Shown: positions 52,032 to 60,818 of the stretch, piece by piece
How the letters are laid out: each line of letters begins with the position of its first letter
Position numbering within the stretch: position 1 is the first letter of the stretch
Source of the DNA: Paenibacillus sp. MAHUQ-63
GTDB lineage: Bacteria; Bacillota; Bacilli; Paenibacillales; NBRC-103111
Assembly: GCF_028765165.1 (NCBI RefSeq)
Contig: NZ_JARADB010000002.1
Coordinates: 1,173,048-1,237,047 of the forward strand
Length of the DNA: 64,000 nt
Direction of reading: 5' to 3'
Notes under the pieces: generated by a model
Databases searched by the model: none
The model's input: the letters and a program-made list of their open reading frames with translations, nothing else
Told to the model about the DNA's origin: nothing
Position numbers and translations under genes: made by a program

Positions 52032-52730
52032 ATGGACGATGAAGCGGTTCTAGCCATTGCCGATATGATAACCCGTGCGGGGAGCCGGAAAAGCTTATTT
52101 CATTTTACGAGAGCCTCCAATTTACTTGCCATTGCGGCGGAGAATACGCTCGGTTCCAGTCATTGGCTGGATCCCGGACAGGCGGGAGAACGTCGGGTTC
52201 AGCCGGAGAGTATTCGACATCAGGGGTATCGGATTACGATTAACGCGCACTTGCGGATCGCCGAGAGCATGATGGAGGCAGGGACGACGCTGGAGCAGTT
52301 CCGGGCGCATCTGGACCGGCATGTGTTTTTCTGGCCGACGCGTAAGGATTGCCAGATGATGATAGACACATATAGCAGGAGGGAGCCGGAAGAAGCTTTC
52401 GCCGTGCTGGAATTGGACGCCAGGTCCATGTTCATAGCGAATCATTCCTCCGTGAAGCTCTCCAAATACGATTCGGGCAGCTCTCCGCGCTTTCCGCATC
52501 GGTGCAGTTACCGTAAAAGCTTGGCGATGTTCCTGCCGTTCCAACAATTCGGTACCGTGACGAACCCGTTGGTACCCGCCAAGCCTTCCGAGATCAAAGA
52601 AGTATTGATGGAGAACAAGGTAACCGGCATTTCCTCCTTTCTGAAGGCCTTATATGTTAATCATTCGGATACGCTGCCGGAGAACTGGAGGCAACTCGCT
52701 CGGCCGTGGGTGGAATGGGTTGAAAAATAA
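52032..52730 (+). CDS. Hypothetical protein, DUF7002/DarT-like
   Basis: A 232-residue protein of unknown function. The start of its core, SLFHFTRASNLLAIAAENTL, resembles the first motif of DarT-type ADP-ribosyltransferase folds, and HVFFWPTRKDCQMMI recalls the DUF7002 group. An N-terminal helix and a long C-terminal helical part flank it. No antitoxin-like gene sits next to it, which argues against a classical toxin-antitoxin pair. The ribosome-binding site is weak (AAGGGGAATGAAGG). The relationship is my reading of short motifs and is uncertain. Confidence 0.55.
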   Translation: MDDEAVLAIADMITRAGSRKSLFHFTRASNLLAIAAENTLGSSHWLDPGQAGERRVQPESIRHQGYRITINAHLRIAESMMEAGTTLEQFRAHLDRHVFFWPTRKDCQMMIDTYSRREPEEAFAVLELDARSMFIANHSSVKLSKYDSGSSPRFPHRCSYRKSLAMFLPFQQFGTVTNPLVPAKPSEIKEVLMENKVTGISSFLKALYVNHSDTLPENWRQLARPWVEWVEK

Positions 52731-52842
52731 GCTTTGCCGACGAAATTCGCCGAAACAAGCTGCTTCGTGGCACGATTGCACATACACTGTTACATCATGG
52801 AATAGATTACATTAAGCAGCTGTGCGATGAGGAGGGGTACAG

Positions 52843-53337
52843 GTGAGATACACGGTGCAATATATACCTCTGAGTAAAATTAAGCCGGAAAGTACCATAT
52901 CCAAAGCCTCTGGTCGAAAAAAGGAATTGAAAAAAGTAGCGCAGGATCTCATGCATTTAATGGTCGTGCAGAAAAGCAAAAAAGCGAAGGGCTACGTCAT
53001 TTTGGACGGACAGCAGCATTTCAATTTCCTCAAAAAGCATACCAAAAAACAATCCGCCGTTTGTCTGGTGGATGAAAGCAAGCTTAGTGAAAAGGTCGGT
53101 AACTTCGTGAACCGTTTCCGCAAACGGACGCTGCCTTATGAAATTCCGCCGATCAAGTCGGACCGGGTAACGGTTAGCAGCTGGTCGATCATTCGCACCT
53201 TTCTGAAGCGGGAGCCGCGATTCCGCAAGCTGTCCCGCAGAGAGCAGCTCAAGGTGTTGAGACTCGGCATGCAATATAAGAAGACGACGATGCGCAGCAT
53301 GCAGATCAAAGTAGACGAATTGCTTAGGAGCACTTAG
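52843..53337 (+). CDS. Hypothetical ParB-like basic protein
   Basis: A 164-residue, strongly basic protein starting at GTG 52843 after GGAGGGG. The first 70 residues (VQYIPLSKIKPESTI, LMVVQKSKKAKGYVILDGQQHF) look like a small ParB/sulfiredoxin-type nuclease-like domain in which the usual GxxR motif is replaced by LDGQQH. A Lys/Arg-rich C-terminal half with predicted helices could bind nucleic acid. Monocistronic, with a hairpin after the stop. Function unknown. Confidence 0.6.
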   Translation: MRYTVQYIPLSKIKPESTISKASGRKKELKKVAQDLMHLMVVQKSKKAKGYVILDGQQHFNFLKKHTKKQSAVCLVDESKLSEKVGNFVNRFRKRTLPYEIPPIKSDRVTVSSWSIIRTFLKREPRFRKLSRREQLKVLRLGMQYKKTTMRSMQIKVDELLRST

Positions 53338-53368
53338 GAGCCCTTAGGAGCTGAAAACACAGATAACA

Positions 53369-53395
53369 AGAGGGCTGCCCATGCAGCTCTTTTTC
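53369..53395 (+). terminator. Rho-independent terminator
   Basis: AGAGGGCTGC (53369-53378) pairs with GCAGCTCT (53383-53390) with a bulge, followed by Ts. Confidence 0.7.
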
Positions 53396-53494
53396 CGCTG
53401 CAAGCGAGTTCGCTCCGTGCCCATATTCCTGCCTCCGGCTAGGCAGAATGTTGTATAATGAGGAAAACAATCGCAGTAAGGAGAATTAGAAGCC

Positions 53495-54313
53495 ATGCTA
53501 GAGAATGTTCGCACGAATAATGTTCAGCGGTTTGCCGGGTTCGGCGCTTTGTACGATCAGAACCGGCCTACAGCTCCCGCTGAGGTGGTTAAGCTCTTGA
53601 CTGCCTATCTATCCAGCCAGCCGCATACCGTCGTCGATGTGGGCTGCGGCACAGGACTGTCCTCGTTTATTTGGTTGAACGCGGCACAGCGTATTATCGG
53701 CGTAGAGCCAAGCGACGATATGCGCACTGTAGCCATAAGCAAATGGGAAGCGGTTCATAAACCGGAACAGCTGCGTTTTGTGAAGGGACTTTCGCATGAG
53801 CTCGAGCTGCCGGATGCATCCGCCGACATCATCACGTGCTCTCAATCGTTCCATTGGATGGAACCTCAGAGCACGCTTCGGGAATTCGCGCGCGTCCTTC
53901 GTCCCGGCGGCGTATTCGCCGCCTATGATTGCGATTGGCCGCCGGCGCTCAATTGGCAAGTCGAAGAAGCGTTCCGCAAGCTGAACGCTTTAAGCGACGC
54001 TCGGGCGGCCGAGCTGTCTCCGCAAGAAGAGCAAGCCCGCAAATGGAGCAAGGAAGAGCATCTGCAGCAAATTAGCGGCTCCGGCTTATTCCGTTACAGC
54101 CGTGAAATTGTTTTCCATAACTGGGAAGTTTGCACCGCAGAGCGCTACGCGAATATCGCGCTTAGCCAAGGAGGTCTGCAAACCGCCTTGAAGCGGGGAG
54201 CGGACGACCTGCAAGCCGAAATAACGGCGTTCCGTGAAGCGGTCGCGGAAGCGTTCGGCGGCGAAGAGCGGGACGTATTGTTTGGCTACCGGATGCGTAT
54301 GGGTGTGAAATAA
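53495..54313 (+). CDS. Class I SAM-dependent methyltransferase
   Basis: A 272-residue methyltransferase of the Methyltransf_11 type. Motif I is VVDVGCGTGLSS (about 47-58), followed by the acidic IIGVEPSDDM, motif with LPDASADIITCSQSFHWM, and LRPGGVFAAYD. The acceptor is unknown. TATAAT at 53453-53458 may be its -10 element; AAGGAG lies before ATG 53495. Monocistronic and convergent with the anti-sigma gene. Confidence 0.88.
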   Translation: MLENVRTNNVQRFAGFGALYDQNRPTAPAEVVKLLTAYLSSQPHTVVDVGCGTGLSSFIWLNAAQRIIGVEPSDDMRTVAISKWEAVHKPEQLRFVKGLSHELELPDASADIITCSQSFHWMEPQSTLREFARVLRPGGVFAAYDCDWPPALNWQVEEAFRKLNALSDARAAELSPQEEQARKWSKEEHLQQISGSGLFRYSREIVFHNWEVCTAERYANIALSQGGLQTALKRGADDLQAEITAFREAVAEAFGGEERDVLFGYRMRMGVK

Positions 54314-54321
54314 GTTGAAAG

Positions 54322-54366
54322 AACGGCGCTTGGAAGGAATGATTCCGTCCAGGCACCGTTTTTTTT
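54322..54366 (+). terminator. Rho-independent terminator
   Basis: AACGGCGCTTGGA (54322-54334) pairs with TCCAGGCACCGTT (54348-54360) with G-U wobbles and a mismatch, then TTTTTT. Confidence 0.8.
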
Positions 54367-55324
54367 AATTGACCTGTACGACGATCGGATCCAACAACAT
54401 GCCTCGCACATAAGGAAGCAATCGCCAGCGCCCGGCCTCCGGCAGCATCATGGACGTCGGCAGATGGCGGTCGGCGCCATTCAATTCGCCGCCCAGAGCA
54501 TTGGCTGAGCTAAGCGGGTCCGATGCGAATACGGTGATCAATGTGTCGGAGCCTTCCTTGACCGCTTTCACTTCAAAAGGCCCGTTTAACTGTTCGTCGG
54601 TTCCCCAGAAATGCCACATATACTTCTGCACTTTCCCGGCTTCGAATCCTGCATCAATAAATCCGATTCGGTTCTCTACGCCGCGCAGCCAATATTGGTT
54701 GGCTTGGAATAAGGGGGCGACGTCCCATGCCGAACGATGCAGCGCCAACTTCACACTACCGTATAGGGTGTCATCCAGTTTCACCTGCAGCTCCCACTGC
54801 CCCTCGAGGGGCAAGGCGAATCGGATTGCATAGCGTTCAAGTCCAGGGTATCCGCTGCTCGGCTGTTGAATGTTTTCGGAGGAGACCGTTTCTCTGATGC
54901 CCGTTCGCATGTGAATGGCTTCGACTGTCAGCGTTTTGCCGTAGAACGTTTGGAACGGAGCCTCAAAGTGGAAAATATACCCGTTCGTCACACCTGCCTG
55001 CGCGCCGGGTTCAGCGGCAACGGAGAAGAGCAGTCGCCCGTCTGGGGTGTACGCGCGATTGCCATCCACAGCGACGTTAGATGTACCGATAAGCGGCGCG
55101 ATGAAAGAAAAGGGCGCATCCTTCCTCACCTCAATAACGACGAATAGGAGGAGCATTACGGCGGGAATGAGGGACGCAAGGGCTATTCGCTTGAACCGCC
55201 GACGGCGTACTTCGCGCGTTCGACTTCGAATTTGATTGGCAAGCGTCCGGGTAAAATGCGACCCTGTAAAAGGGGAATCGGCCAGTTGCTCCGCCCATAA
55301 GGGCTTATCTTCTTTCACGTTCAT
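54365..55324 (-). CDS. Putative anti-sigma factor (membrane protein)
   Basis: A 319-residue single-pass membrane protein. A short cytoplasmic N-terminus (about 45 residues, with the basic run RSRTREVRRRRFKR) precedes one membrane helix (IALASLIPAVMLLLFVVIEV), and a beta-rich extracytoplasmic part of about 250 residues follows. It overlaps the 3' end of the ECF sigma gene by 20 bases, and this placement with one membrane helix is the usual layout of an anti-sigma factor. There is no zinc-binding HxxxCxxC anti-sigma domain. AGGAGG precedes ATG 55324. Confidence 0.7.
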   Translation of the reverse strand: MNVKEDKPLWAEQLADSPFTGSHFTRTLANQIRSRTREVRRRRFKRIALASLIPAVMLLLFVVIEVRKDAPFSFIAPLIGTSNVAVDGNRAYTPDGRLLFSVAAEPGAQAGVTNGYIFHFEAPFQTFYGKTLTVEAIHMRTGIRETVSSENIQQPSSGYPGLERYAIRFALPLEGQWELQVKLDDTLYGSVKLALHRSAWDVAPLFQANQYWLRGVENRIGFIDAGFEAGKVQKYMWHFWGTDEQLNGPFEVKAVKEGSDTLITVFASDPLSSANALGGELNGADRHLPTSMMLPEAGRWRLLPYVRGMLLDPIVVQVN

Positions 55325-55874
55325 CCGCCTCCTTATATTCCTGCGACAGCCATTTGTTTAACGTCTTCTTGGCACGGTGTGATCTAGATTTAACGGTTCC
55401 CTCCGAAACCCGCAGCAGCTTGGCAATTTCTTTCTGCTTCAGTCCATAGTGGTAATCCAGGATGAGGACTTCCCGATATTTCCTGGGAAGCTGCAGGACC
55501 ATATCCCACAAGTGCCGATTTTCCAACCGCGTGAAGATCACTTGCTCAGCCGGCGGGGCATTGTTTCTGGCAAACAACCGGTCTGTCAACGTAACTTTAC
55601 GGATAAAAGCGCTCTGCAGAACATGCATGGCTTTATTCCTGGTAATGGTCAGCAGCCAGCTCTTGACCGAGCAATCGCCGCGGAAGGCGTAGATCCCGTT
55701 ATAGGCTGCTAGGAACACTTCTTGAGACAAATCATCAGCCGCCTCTCGCCGGCGTGTCAGGAAGTACGCGAAATTCCACACATCTTCCCCGAAATTTTCC
55801 ATTAACTCACAGAGGATTTGATCCCGGTCATAGCCTTGGTCCAAATATTTCAAGTAATCCATTTCATCGGTCAA
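55305..55874 (-). CDS. ECF-type RNA polymerase sigma factor
   Basis: A 189-residue sigma-70 family protein with region 2 (VWNFAYFLTRRREAADDLSQEVFLAAY, FRGDCSVKSWLLTITRN) and region 4 (LPRKYREVLILDYHYGLKQKEIAKLLRVSEGTVKSRSHRAKK). TTG 55874 follows GGGGTG at a good distance; ATG 55862 is an alternative. An upstream GGAACC element with a 16-bp spacer suggests that the gene is autoregulated. The partner membrane protein overlaps it downstream. The signal sensed is unknown. Confidence 0.9.
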   Translation of the reverse strand: MTDEMDYLKYLDQGYDRDQILCELMENFGEDVWNFAYFLTRRREAADDLSQEVFLAAYNGIYAFRGDCSVKSWLLTITRNKAMHVLQSAFIRKVTLTDRLFARNNAPPAEQVIFTRLENRHLWDMVLQLPRKYREVLILDYHYGLKQKEIAKLLRVSEGTVKSRSHRAKKTLNKWLSQEYKEADERERR

Positions 55875-55893
55875 TATAGTTCACCCCAATAGA

Positions 55894-55921
55894 TAAGACC
55901 GGACTATTCATAAAAGGTTCC
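55894..55921 (-). promoter_or_regulatory. ECF-type autoregulated promoter
   Basis: On the minus strand GGAACC (55921-55916) is separated by 16 bp from GTCTTA (55899-55894), resembling the GGAAC...CGTC promoters used by ECF sigma factors. It lies about 20 bp before the sigma gene start. Confidence 0.5.
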
Positions 55922-55983
55922 CATCCATCATACCATTTAGGATCATTTATCGCTGACAACCCGATAGGAGGGGGGCCTAACTT

Positions 55984-57156
55984 ATGGATACGGGAAAACG
56001 AAATGTGCCTCAGCCCATACGTTATGACGGCGCAGGGGGAATGGATACGGGACCCAGGGACATCATGAGGGACATGGAGAACCCCGACATGCTGGTGCCG
56101 CCGATCACGGACAACGGCTTAATGCCGAATTTGAAGTTCTCATTCTCAGATACGTCCATGACGTTGAATCAGGGCGGATGGTCCAGAGAAATTACGGTTC
56201 GGGAGCTGCCGATCGCCACGACGATGGCCGGCGTCAATATGAGTCTGACAGCCGGCGGGGTGCGCGAGCTGCATTGGCATCAGCAGGCGGAATGGTCCTA
56301 CATGCTGCTAGGCCGTGCGCGAATTACAGCCATCGACCAGAACGGCCGCAATTTCATTGCCGATGTCGGACCAGGCGATCTCTGGTATTTTCCGCCGGGT
56401 CTCCCGCATTCGATTCAAGGGTTGGAGCATTGTGAATTTTTGCTCGTTTTCGATGACGGTCATTTCTCGGATTTGAACACACTGTCCATCTCGGATTGGT
56501 TCGCACATACGCCCAAAGATGTGCTGTCCGCCAATTTCGGCGTGCCGATGAGCGCCTTTGACCAAATTCCTAAACAACAAGTTTACATTTATCAGGACAC
56601 CGTGCCCGGTCCGATCGAGACCGACAAGGTACCGTCTCCGTACGGCACGATCCCGCTTAGCTTCAAGCATCAGCTGTTAGCACAGACGCCGATCAAAACG
56701 CCGGGGGGCAGCGTGCGCATTGTGGATTCCACGAATTTCCCGATATCCACGCAGATCGCAGCCGCGCTGGTCGAGATTGAGCCTGGCGCCATGAGAGAGC
56801 TGCACTGGCATCCCAACAACGACGAGTGGCAGTATTATCTCAGCGGCCAGGGACGGATGACGGTGTTTACCGGCAATGGCAATGCCCGGACGTTCGATTA
56901 CAGGGCCGGCGATGTCGGCTACGTGCCATTTGCAACGGGGCATTACATCCAGAATACGGGGACGCAGACGCTGTGGTTTCTGGAGATATTCAAAAGCGAC
57001 CGCTTCGAGGACGTCTCCTTGAATCAATGGATGGCGCTAACGCCGCATGAGCTGCTGAAAGGGAATTTGCATGTGGGAGCGGAGCTGATTGAGGCGCTGC
57101 GCAAAGAAAAATGGCCAGTCGTCAAATATCCCGGATTCTCGTATTATCCCAAGTAA
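55984..57156 (+). CDS. oxdC: Bicupin oxalate decarboxylase homologue with altered lid
   Basis: A 390-residue bicupin protein of the OxdC/OxdD family, which converts oxalate to formate and CO2 with two manganese ions. Metal ligands are present in both cupins: H97, H99, E103, H142 and H274, H276, E281, H320. The substrate-binding arginines are R94 and R271, and the C-terminal-site E334 is kept. The N-terminal lid, SENS in the Bacillus subtilis enzyme, is S162-D163-L164-N165 here, so the lid glutamate that serves as proton donor in decarboxylation is an Asp and the next Asn is Leu. AGGAGGGGGG precedes ATG 55984. Monocistronic, divergent from the ECF sigma gene. Confidence 0.85.
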   Translation: MDTGKRNVPQPIRYDGAGGMDTGPRDIMRDMENPDMLVPPITDNGLMPNLKFSFSDTSMTLNQGGWSREITVRELPIATTMAGVNMSLTAGGVRELHWHQQAEWSYMLLGRARITAIDQNGRNFIADVGPGDLWYFPPGLPHSIQGLEHCEFLLVFDDGHFSDLNTLSISDWFAHTPKDVLSANFGVPMSAFDQIPKQQVYIYQDTVPGPIETDKVPSPYGTIPLSFKHQLLAQTPIKTPGGSVRIVDSTNFPISTQIAAALVEIEPGAMRELHWHPNNDEWQYYLSGQGRMTVFTGNGNARTFDYRAGDVGYVPFATGHYIQNTGTQTLWFLEIFKSDRFEDVSLNQWMALTPHELLKGNLHVGAELIEALRKEKWPVVKYPGFSYYPK

Positions 57157-57167
57157 CTGAGACCAAG

Positions 57168-57211
57168 AGAGGGTGCCCCCGGCCATTGCCATGGCTACAG
57201 GGACACCCTCT
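57168..57211. terminator. Hairpin between convergent genes
   Basis: AGAGGGTGCCCC (57168-57179) pairs with GGGACACCCTCT (57200-57211), with a smaller GGCCATTGCCATGGC-like fold inside. The T tract is poor. Confidence 0.55.
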
Positions 57212-57228
57212 GCGTCGTTCCGGTACGA

Positions 57229-57666
57229 TTATCCGGTTAAGCTGCTGATGCGGTTAATCAGTCCGGTTATATCGTTAATCGTCGTGATGATTTGTGAATT
57301 TTGCAGCTTATCGAGCGCCAAGTGCCCGTTCTCTACCACTTTGTTGATTTCATCCAACAGCACTTTGTTTTTGTCCACGAGTTGTTGGTGAATATCCTTG
57401 GCGATGGCCGGAACGCTTCGTAGATTAAATTGTTCGATGTCGGCCTTCAAGGCTAGCAACTGTTTCTCTAACTCGGCTTTGGTTTCGGGATTCGCTGCCG
57501 CATCCTTGATCATCTGGGGAGCTTGTTCTGCGAAAGTACTCAGTTTGTTTATATGCGAAGTAGCTTGATTGACATAATCCAGTGTGCTGTTGGCACTTTC
57601 CAGGAATGAGCAGCCACCCACTAATACGGAGGAAAGCAGCACAACGAACAATAACGATTTTCTCAT
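57229..57666 (-). CDS. DUF6376-family lipoprotein
   Basis: A 145-residue lipoprotein. The signal peptide ends in the lipobox VGGC, and the mature start CSFLESANSTLDYVNQATSHIN is typical of the DUF6376 family found in Bacillus and Paenibacillus. The rest is predicted to be helical, with long amphipathic stretches. Function unknown. ATG 57666 is preferred because AAAGGAG sits nine bases upstream; a TTG at 57675 is a weaker option. Confidence 0.8.
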   Translation of the reverse strand: MRKSLLFVVLLSSVLVGGCSFLESANSTLDYVNQATSHINKLSTFAEQAPQMIKDAAANPETKAELEKQLLALKADIEQFNLRSVPAIAKDIHQQLVDKNKVLLDEINKVVENGHLALDKLQNSQIITTINDITGLINRISSLTG

Positions 57667-57786
57667 GAATACCAACTCCTTTTCTGTGCAAATTTGTGAA
57701 TAAGGGTTTAGTTTGGTATTGTTTTATTACGTTTGTCAGTAAGCAGAGTTTCAAGCTTTGCGAAAAAAGAAGGAGAACAAACCGTC

Positions 57787-58188
57787 ATGACAACATTCAT
57801 TGATAAAATCGCACTGATTTACATTGAGAACGGACAAATCCTCGGAACGCGTTCCAAGGGCAAAGAGCTGTATTATTTACCGGGGGGCAAGCGGGAGCCT
57901 GGGGAAACGGACGTCGAGACGCTGGTCAGAGAAATCGAGGAGGAGCTGGCCGTACGGGTGAAACCGGAGACAGCCGTTCATGTCGGCAATTTCGAAGCGC
58001 AGGCGGACGGGAAGGCCGAAGGCATTGTCGTGAAAATGACTTGCTACGCCGCCGAGCTGGACGGCAAGCCGAATGCGGCTTCGGAGATCGAAGAGCTGGA
58101 ATGGCTGTCGTATAAAGACCGGGACCGTGTTTCGCGCGTGGTTCAAATCATATTCGATCATCTGCATGAGAACAATTGGATCTCGTAA
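57787..58188 (+). CDS. NUDIX hydrolase
   Basis: A 133-residue Nudix-fold pyrophosphohydrolase acting on a nucleoside diphosphate-linked compound. The Nudix box reads GGKREPGETD...REIEEELAV (about residues 38-60), with the essential glutamates present; the conserved Gly near the end is Ala. ATG 57787 has AAGGAG about ten bases upstream; the frame reaches back to 57733. It lies ahead of the SLH-GH18 gene on the same strand. Confidence 0.85.
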   Translation: MTTFIDKIALIYIENGQILGTRSKGKELYYLPGGKREPGETDVETLVREIEEELAVRVKPETAVHVGNFEAQADGKAEGIVVKMTCYAAELDGKPNAASEIEELEWLSYKDRDRVSRVVQIIFDHLHENNWIS

Positions 58189-58249
58189 GGGAAGCAACTA
58201 TTTCTTTCCCCGTGCGTCTCATTAATGAGACAGAGAGGAGAGATTTCAG

Positions 58250-59863
58250 TTGTCAGTATTTAAAAAGGCAGTTCAAACCGCGGCGCTGCTTGTGTTGGCT
58301 TCCTCAGGCACCGCTTATGCATACGATGTGCAGCTCAAGCCGTTCACCGATGTGACGGACCAAGACTGGTTTCGCAATGAGGTGTATTCTCTCTCGGCGA
58401 TCGGGATTATCGATGGATACTCGGATTTAACGTATAAACCGGACGGACAGCTGACTCGTGAGGCGTTCATTAAATTGTTGGTGACCGCCGAGCAAGTCGG
58501 CGTCGATTCATCGGGCGTCGGGACGGCGCCCATCCCGGATGTGGAGAAGGGAAGATGGTCGTATCCCTTCGTTACCGCTGCATTTGAACGGAAATGGATC
58601 GATTTCCTGGTCAATGAGCATGGCTTGTTCAATCCGGAGAAGGTGATCACGCGCGAAGAAGTTGCCACAATCGTCGGGAAGTCGCTGCTGGACCGGCTGC
58701 CTCAAGAAGCTCGTGACCGGTGGATGGCGCAAGGATGGCAGGATGAACAAGGCAAGCGGCAATTTATCGACGGTCCGGCTTTCACCGAAACGCTCCGAGG
58801 GTATGCTTACTATGCCGTCAATCAAGGCGTGATGGAAGGCGACGAGACGGGATTCCATCCGCAGCAGTCGCTAACGCGCAAGGAAGCGGCGGCCATCGTG
58901 TACCGGTTGATTGAGCAACAAACAGCGAACCGTGAAATAGAGAAAACCGGATTCTATGCGATTCGTTCGTACCCGGCTCTTGACCGGATGCCGCTGCTCG
59001 ACAAGGTGACGTTCGGCTGGTCCAATTTGGCCTACACGGCGCCTGGCAAGGCACAACTGAGTATGACGGAGACGGAGTACAAGCTCCCTTCCGGTTGGGA
59101 GGAAGCCGTTCAAACGGCGAATGCGTCGGGCGTAGATAAGGACTTAATGGTTTACTACGGCAAATCCGATCTGCAAGAGTTCTTGAAGGATACCCCCGCC
59201 CAGGAAGCTTTCCTGAGTTCTTTGGAAGCGGTTCTGAAGGATGCCAGGTACGGCTTTACCGGCGTTACGATGGACTTGGAAGGGTTGAAGGATTCATCCA
59301 GCGCTCCGGATTATGTCCGTTTACTTCAAGCATTGAAGAAGGCGGTCCCAGCTGCTAAACTAACCGTGGCCGTGCCGCCGGACTATTATTACAAAGGCTA
59401 TGATTTGCAGGGTATCGGCGCGCTGGCGGACACCGTCATTCTCATGGCTTATGATTTTACGCATGACGACAGCAAGCTGCCGTCTGCGCCGCTGCCGCTT
59501 GTCGGCGATGCCGTGAAGCGAACGCTGCTCGCCGTTCCGAAAGATAAGCTGGTGCTCGGTATATCCAAGCAAGCGAACCAGTGGCTGACTGCCGGCGGCG
59601 TCACCCAAACGTATCTGCCCGATATTGCATCCGTCGAGCAGCGGCTTGCGTCACCGGGAATCAGCCAGTGGATGAATGTGCCTTATTTCCTCCGGGAGAT
59701 CGGCTTCCAGGATGAACGGGGAAGTCATGATATTTATTATGAAGATACAGCCAGCATCGAGAAGAAAATATGGCTTGCTCAATTTTATGGTCTTAAAGGC
59801 GTTTCTTTCTGGTACATGGGCAATTATACCGATTCGGATTGGGCACTTATAGAGCGGAAATAA
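58250..59863 (+). CDS. SLH-anchored GH18-family glycoside hydrolase
   Basis: A 537-residue exported protein: signal peptide (1-24, ending AYA), three SLH domains (about 30-220: IGIIDGYSDLTYKPDGQLTREA, ITREEVATIVGKS, and VMEGDETGFHPQQSLTRKEAA) and a GH18 chitinase-like domain (about 235-537). The GH18 active-site motif is seen as FTGVTMDLEG, with the catalytic Glu, and MAYDFTHDDSK follows. This layout resembles YaaH/YdhD-type cell-wall glycosidases. TTG 58250 is preceded by GAGGAGAG. It should be fixed to the cell surface through secondary wall polymer and may remodel peptidoglycan. Confidence 0.88.
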   Translation: MSVFKKAVQTAALLVLASSGTAYAYDVQLKPFTDVTDQDWFRNEVYSLSAIGIIDGYSDLTYKPDGQLTREAFIKLLVTAEQVGVDSSGVGTAPIPDVEKGRWSYPFVTAAFERKWIDFLVNEHGLFNPEKVITREEVATIVGKSLLDRLPQEARDRWMAQGWQDEQGKRQFIDGPAFTETLRGYAYYAVNQGVMEGDETGFHPQQSLTRKEAAAIVYRLIEQQTANREIEKTGFYAIRSYPALDRMPLLDKVTFGWSNLAYTAPGKAQLSMTETEYKLPSGWEEAVQTANASGVDKDLMVYYGKSDLQEFLKDTPAQEAFLSSLEAVLKDARYGFTGVTMDLEGLKDSSSAPDYVRLLQALKKAVPAAKLTVAVPPDYYYKGYDLQGIGALADTVILMAYDFTHDDSKLPSAPLPLVGDAVKRTLLAVPKDKLVLGISKQANQWLTAGGVTQTYLPDIASVEQRLASPGISQWMNVPYFLREIGFQDERGSHDIYYEDTASIEKKIWLAQFYGLKGVSFWYMGNYTDSDWALIERK

Positions 59864-59875
59864 TGAATAGCGAAC

Positions 59876-59910
59876 AGTTCAAAACGTATCGTTTTGAGCT
59901 GTTTTTTTTT
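59876..59910 (+). terminator. Rho-independent terminator
   Basis: AGTTCAAAAC (59876-59885) pairs with GTTTTGAGCT (59891-59900), followed by nine Ts. Confidence 0.9.
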
Positions 59911-59919
59911 GCATGAAAA

Positions 59920-59955
59920 CAAGAAAACCACCGTCTCTGCGGTGGTTTTCCTTAT
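59920..59955 (-). terminator. Terminator of the pentapeptide-repeat gene
   Basis: AAAACCACCG (59924-59933) pairs with CGGTGGTTTT (59940-59949). Read on the minus strand it follows the pentapeptide-repeat gene and ends in a T-rich tract. Confidence 0.7.
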
Positions 59956-60818
59956 TAAGCGCGCCAATGCGTCGGCCGGCTCAGACGTGGCGGCAGCTTC
60001 GTCAGCGCATCGCCCTTGGCGGCATTGATCTGGAACTGCGTAACGAACAGGGCGCTCGTCAAGTCAGCTCCGCTCAGGTTGGCATCCCGCAGATCAGCGC
60101 CAATGAGATCAGCCGCACGCATGTCGGCTCCGCTGAGATCGGCGGCGATCAGATATGCGCCCCTGAGCAGAGACCCCCGCAGGTCAGCGCCTTTGAGATT
60201 GGCCCCGATCAGATCCGCGCCTCTGCCGATAGCCTTAGACCGGCCTTTCCCGCTCTTCATAGGACGGGGAGCGCTTGCCCGCACAAGCTCGCTGGCTTGA
60301 AGCAGCAGCTCGTTCACTTTGGCCCGGTGTGCGGGCATATCGAGCTGGATAAGCGCTTCGGGCTTCAGCAGTGTGAGGCTCTCGGTCTCACGCAACACGG
60401 CGCGAAGCGCTTCGTGAATCGGCTGGGTGAGCTCCAGCTCCAGCGCTTCGGTCAAATACCACAGCAGCTCGTGAAGCTGCCGCATAACCGGGATTACGTC
60501 GAACATTTCTTTCGCAGAATCCGGGACTTGCCGCCAATCCCGTCCTCCGTAAGTCACCTGCGCGACATGCTGTCCAGCGCCGAAGCAATCATACACCGTA
60601 CAGCCCCGGTAGCCGATGTTTCTTAATTCGCGATGAACGCCGCAGCGGTAGTCAGCCTCCAGATTCGGGCAAGGATGTCCGGCCGATTTATCGACGGCGA
60701 AATCGACGGAAGCGGCGAACGGCAGGGCGACACAGCACAAGCCGAAGCAGCGCTCGCAGTCTGCCTGCAGGTGATTTCGCTGTGTATTGGAAGCGGCTTC
60801 CATAGGTTGCTCAGTCAA
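59955..60818 (-). CDS. Pentapeptide-repeat protein with Cys-rich N-terminus
   Basis: A 287-residue protein. The N-terminal part is cysteine-rich (CERCFGLCC, HPCPNL, YRCGVH, CTVYDC), suggesting a metal site. A helical middle part leads to a C-terminal run of pentapeptide repeats, A(D/N)LxG, about 12 units (GADLIGANLKGADLRGS onwards), which should form a right-handed beta-helix. TTG 60818 is chosen because AGGAGG lies about seven bases upstream; the frame runs to 60860. The role is unknown; some pentapeptide proteins mimic DNA, but that cannot be claimed here. Confidence 0.8.
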   Translation of the reverse strand: MTEQPMEAASNTQRNHLQADCERCFGLCCVALPFAASVDFAVDKSAGHPCPNLEADYRCGVHRELRNIGYRGCTVYDCFGAGQHVAQVTYGGRDWRQVPDSAKEMFDVIPVMRQLHELLWYLTEALELELTQPIHEALRAVLRETESLTLLKPEALIQLDMPAHRAKVNELLLQASELVRASAPRPMKSGKGRSKAIGRGADLIGANLKGADLRGSLLRGAYLIAADLSGADMRAADLIGADLRDANLSGADLTSALFVTQFQINAAKGDALTKLPPRLSRPTHWRA

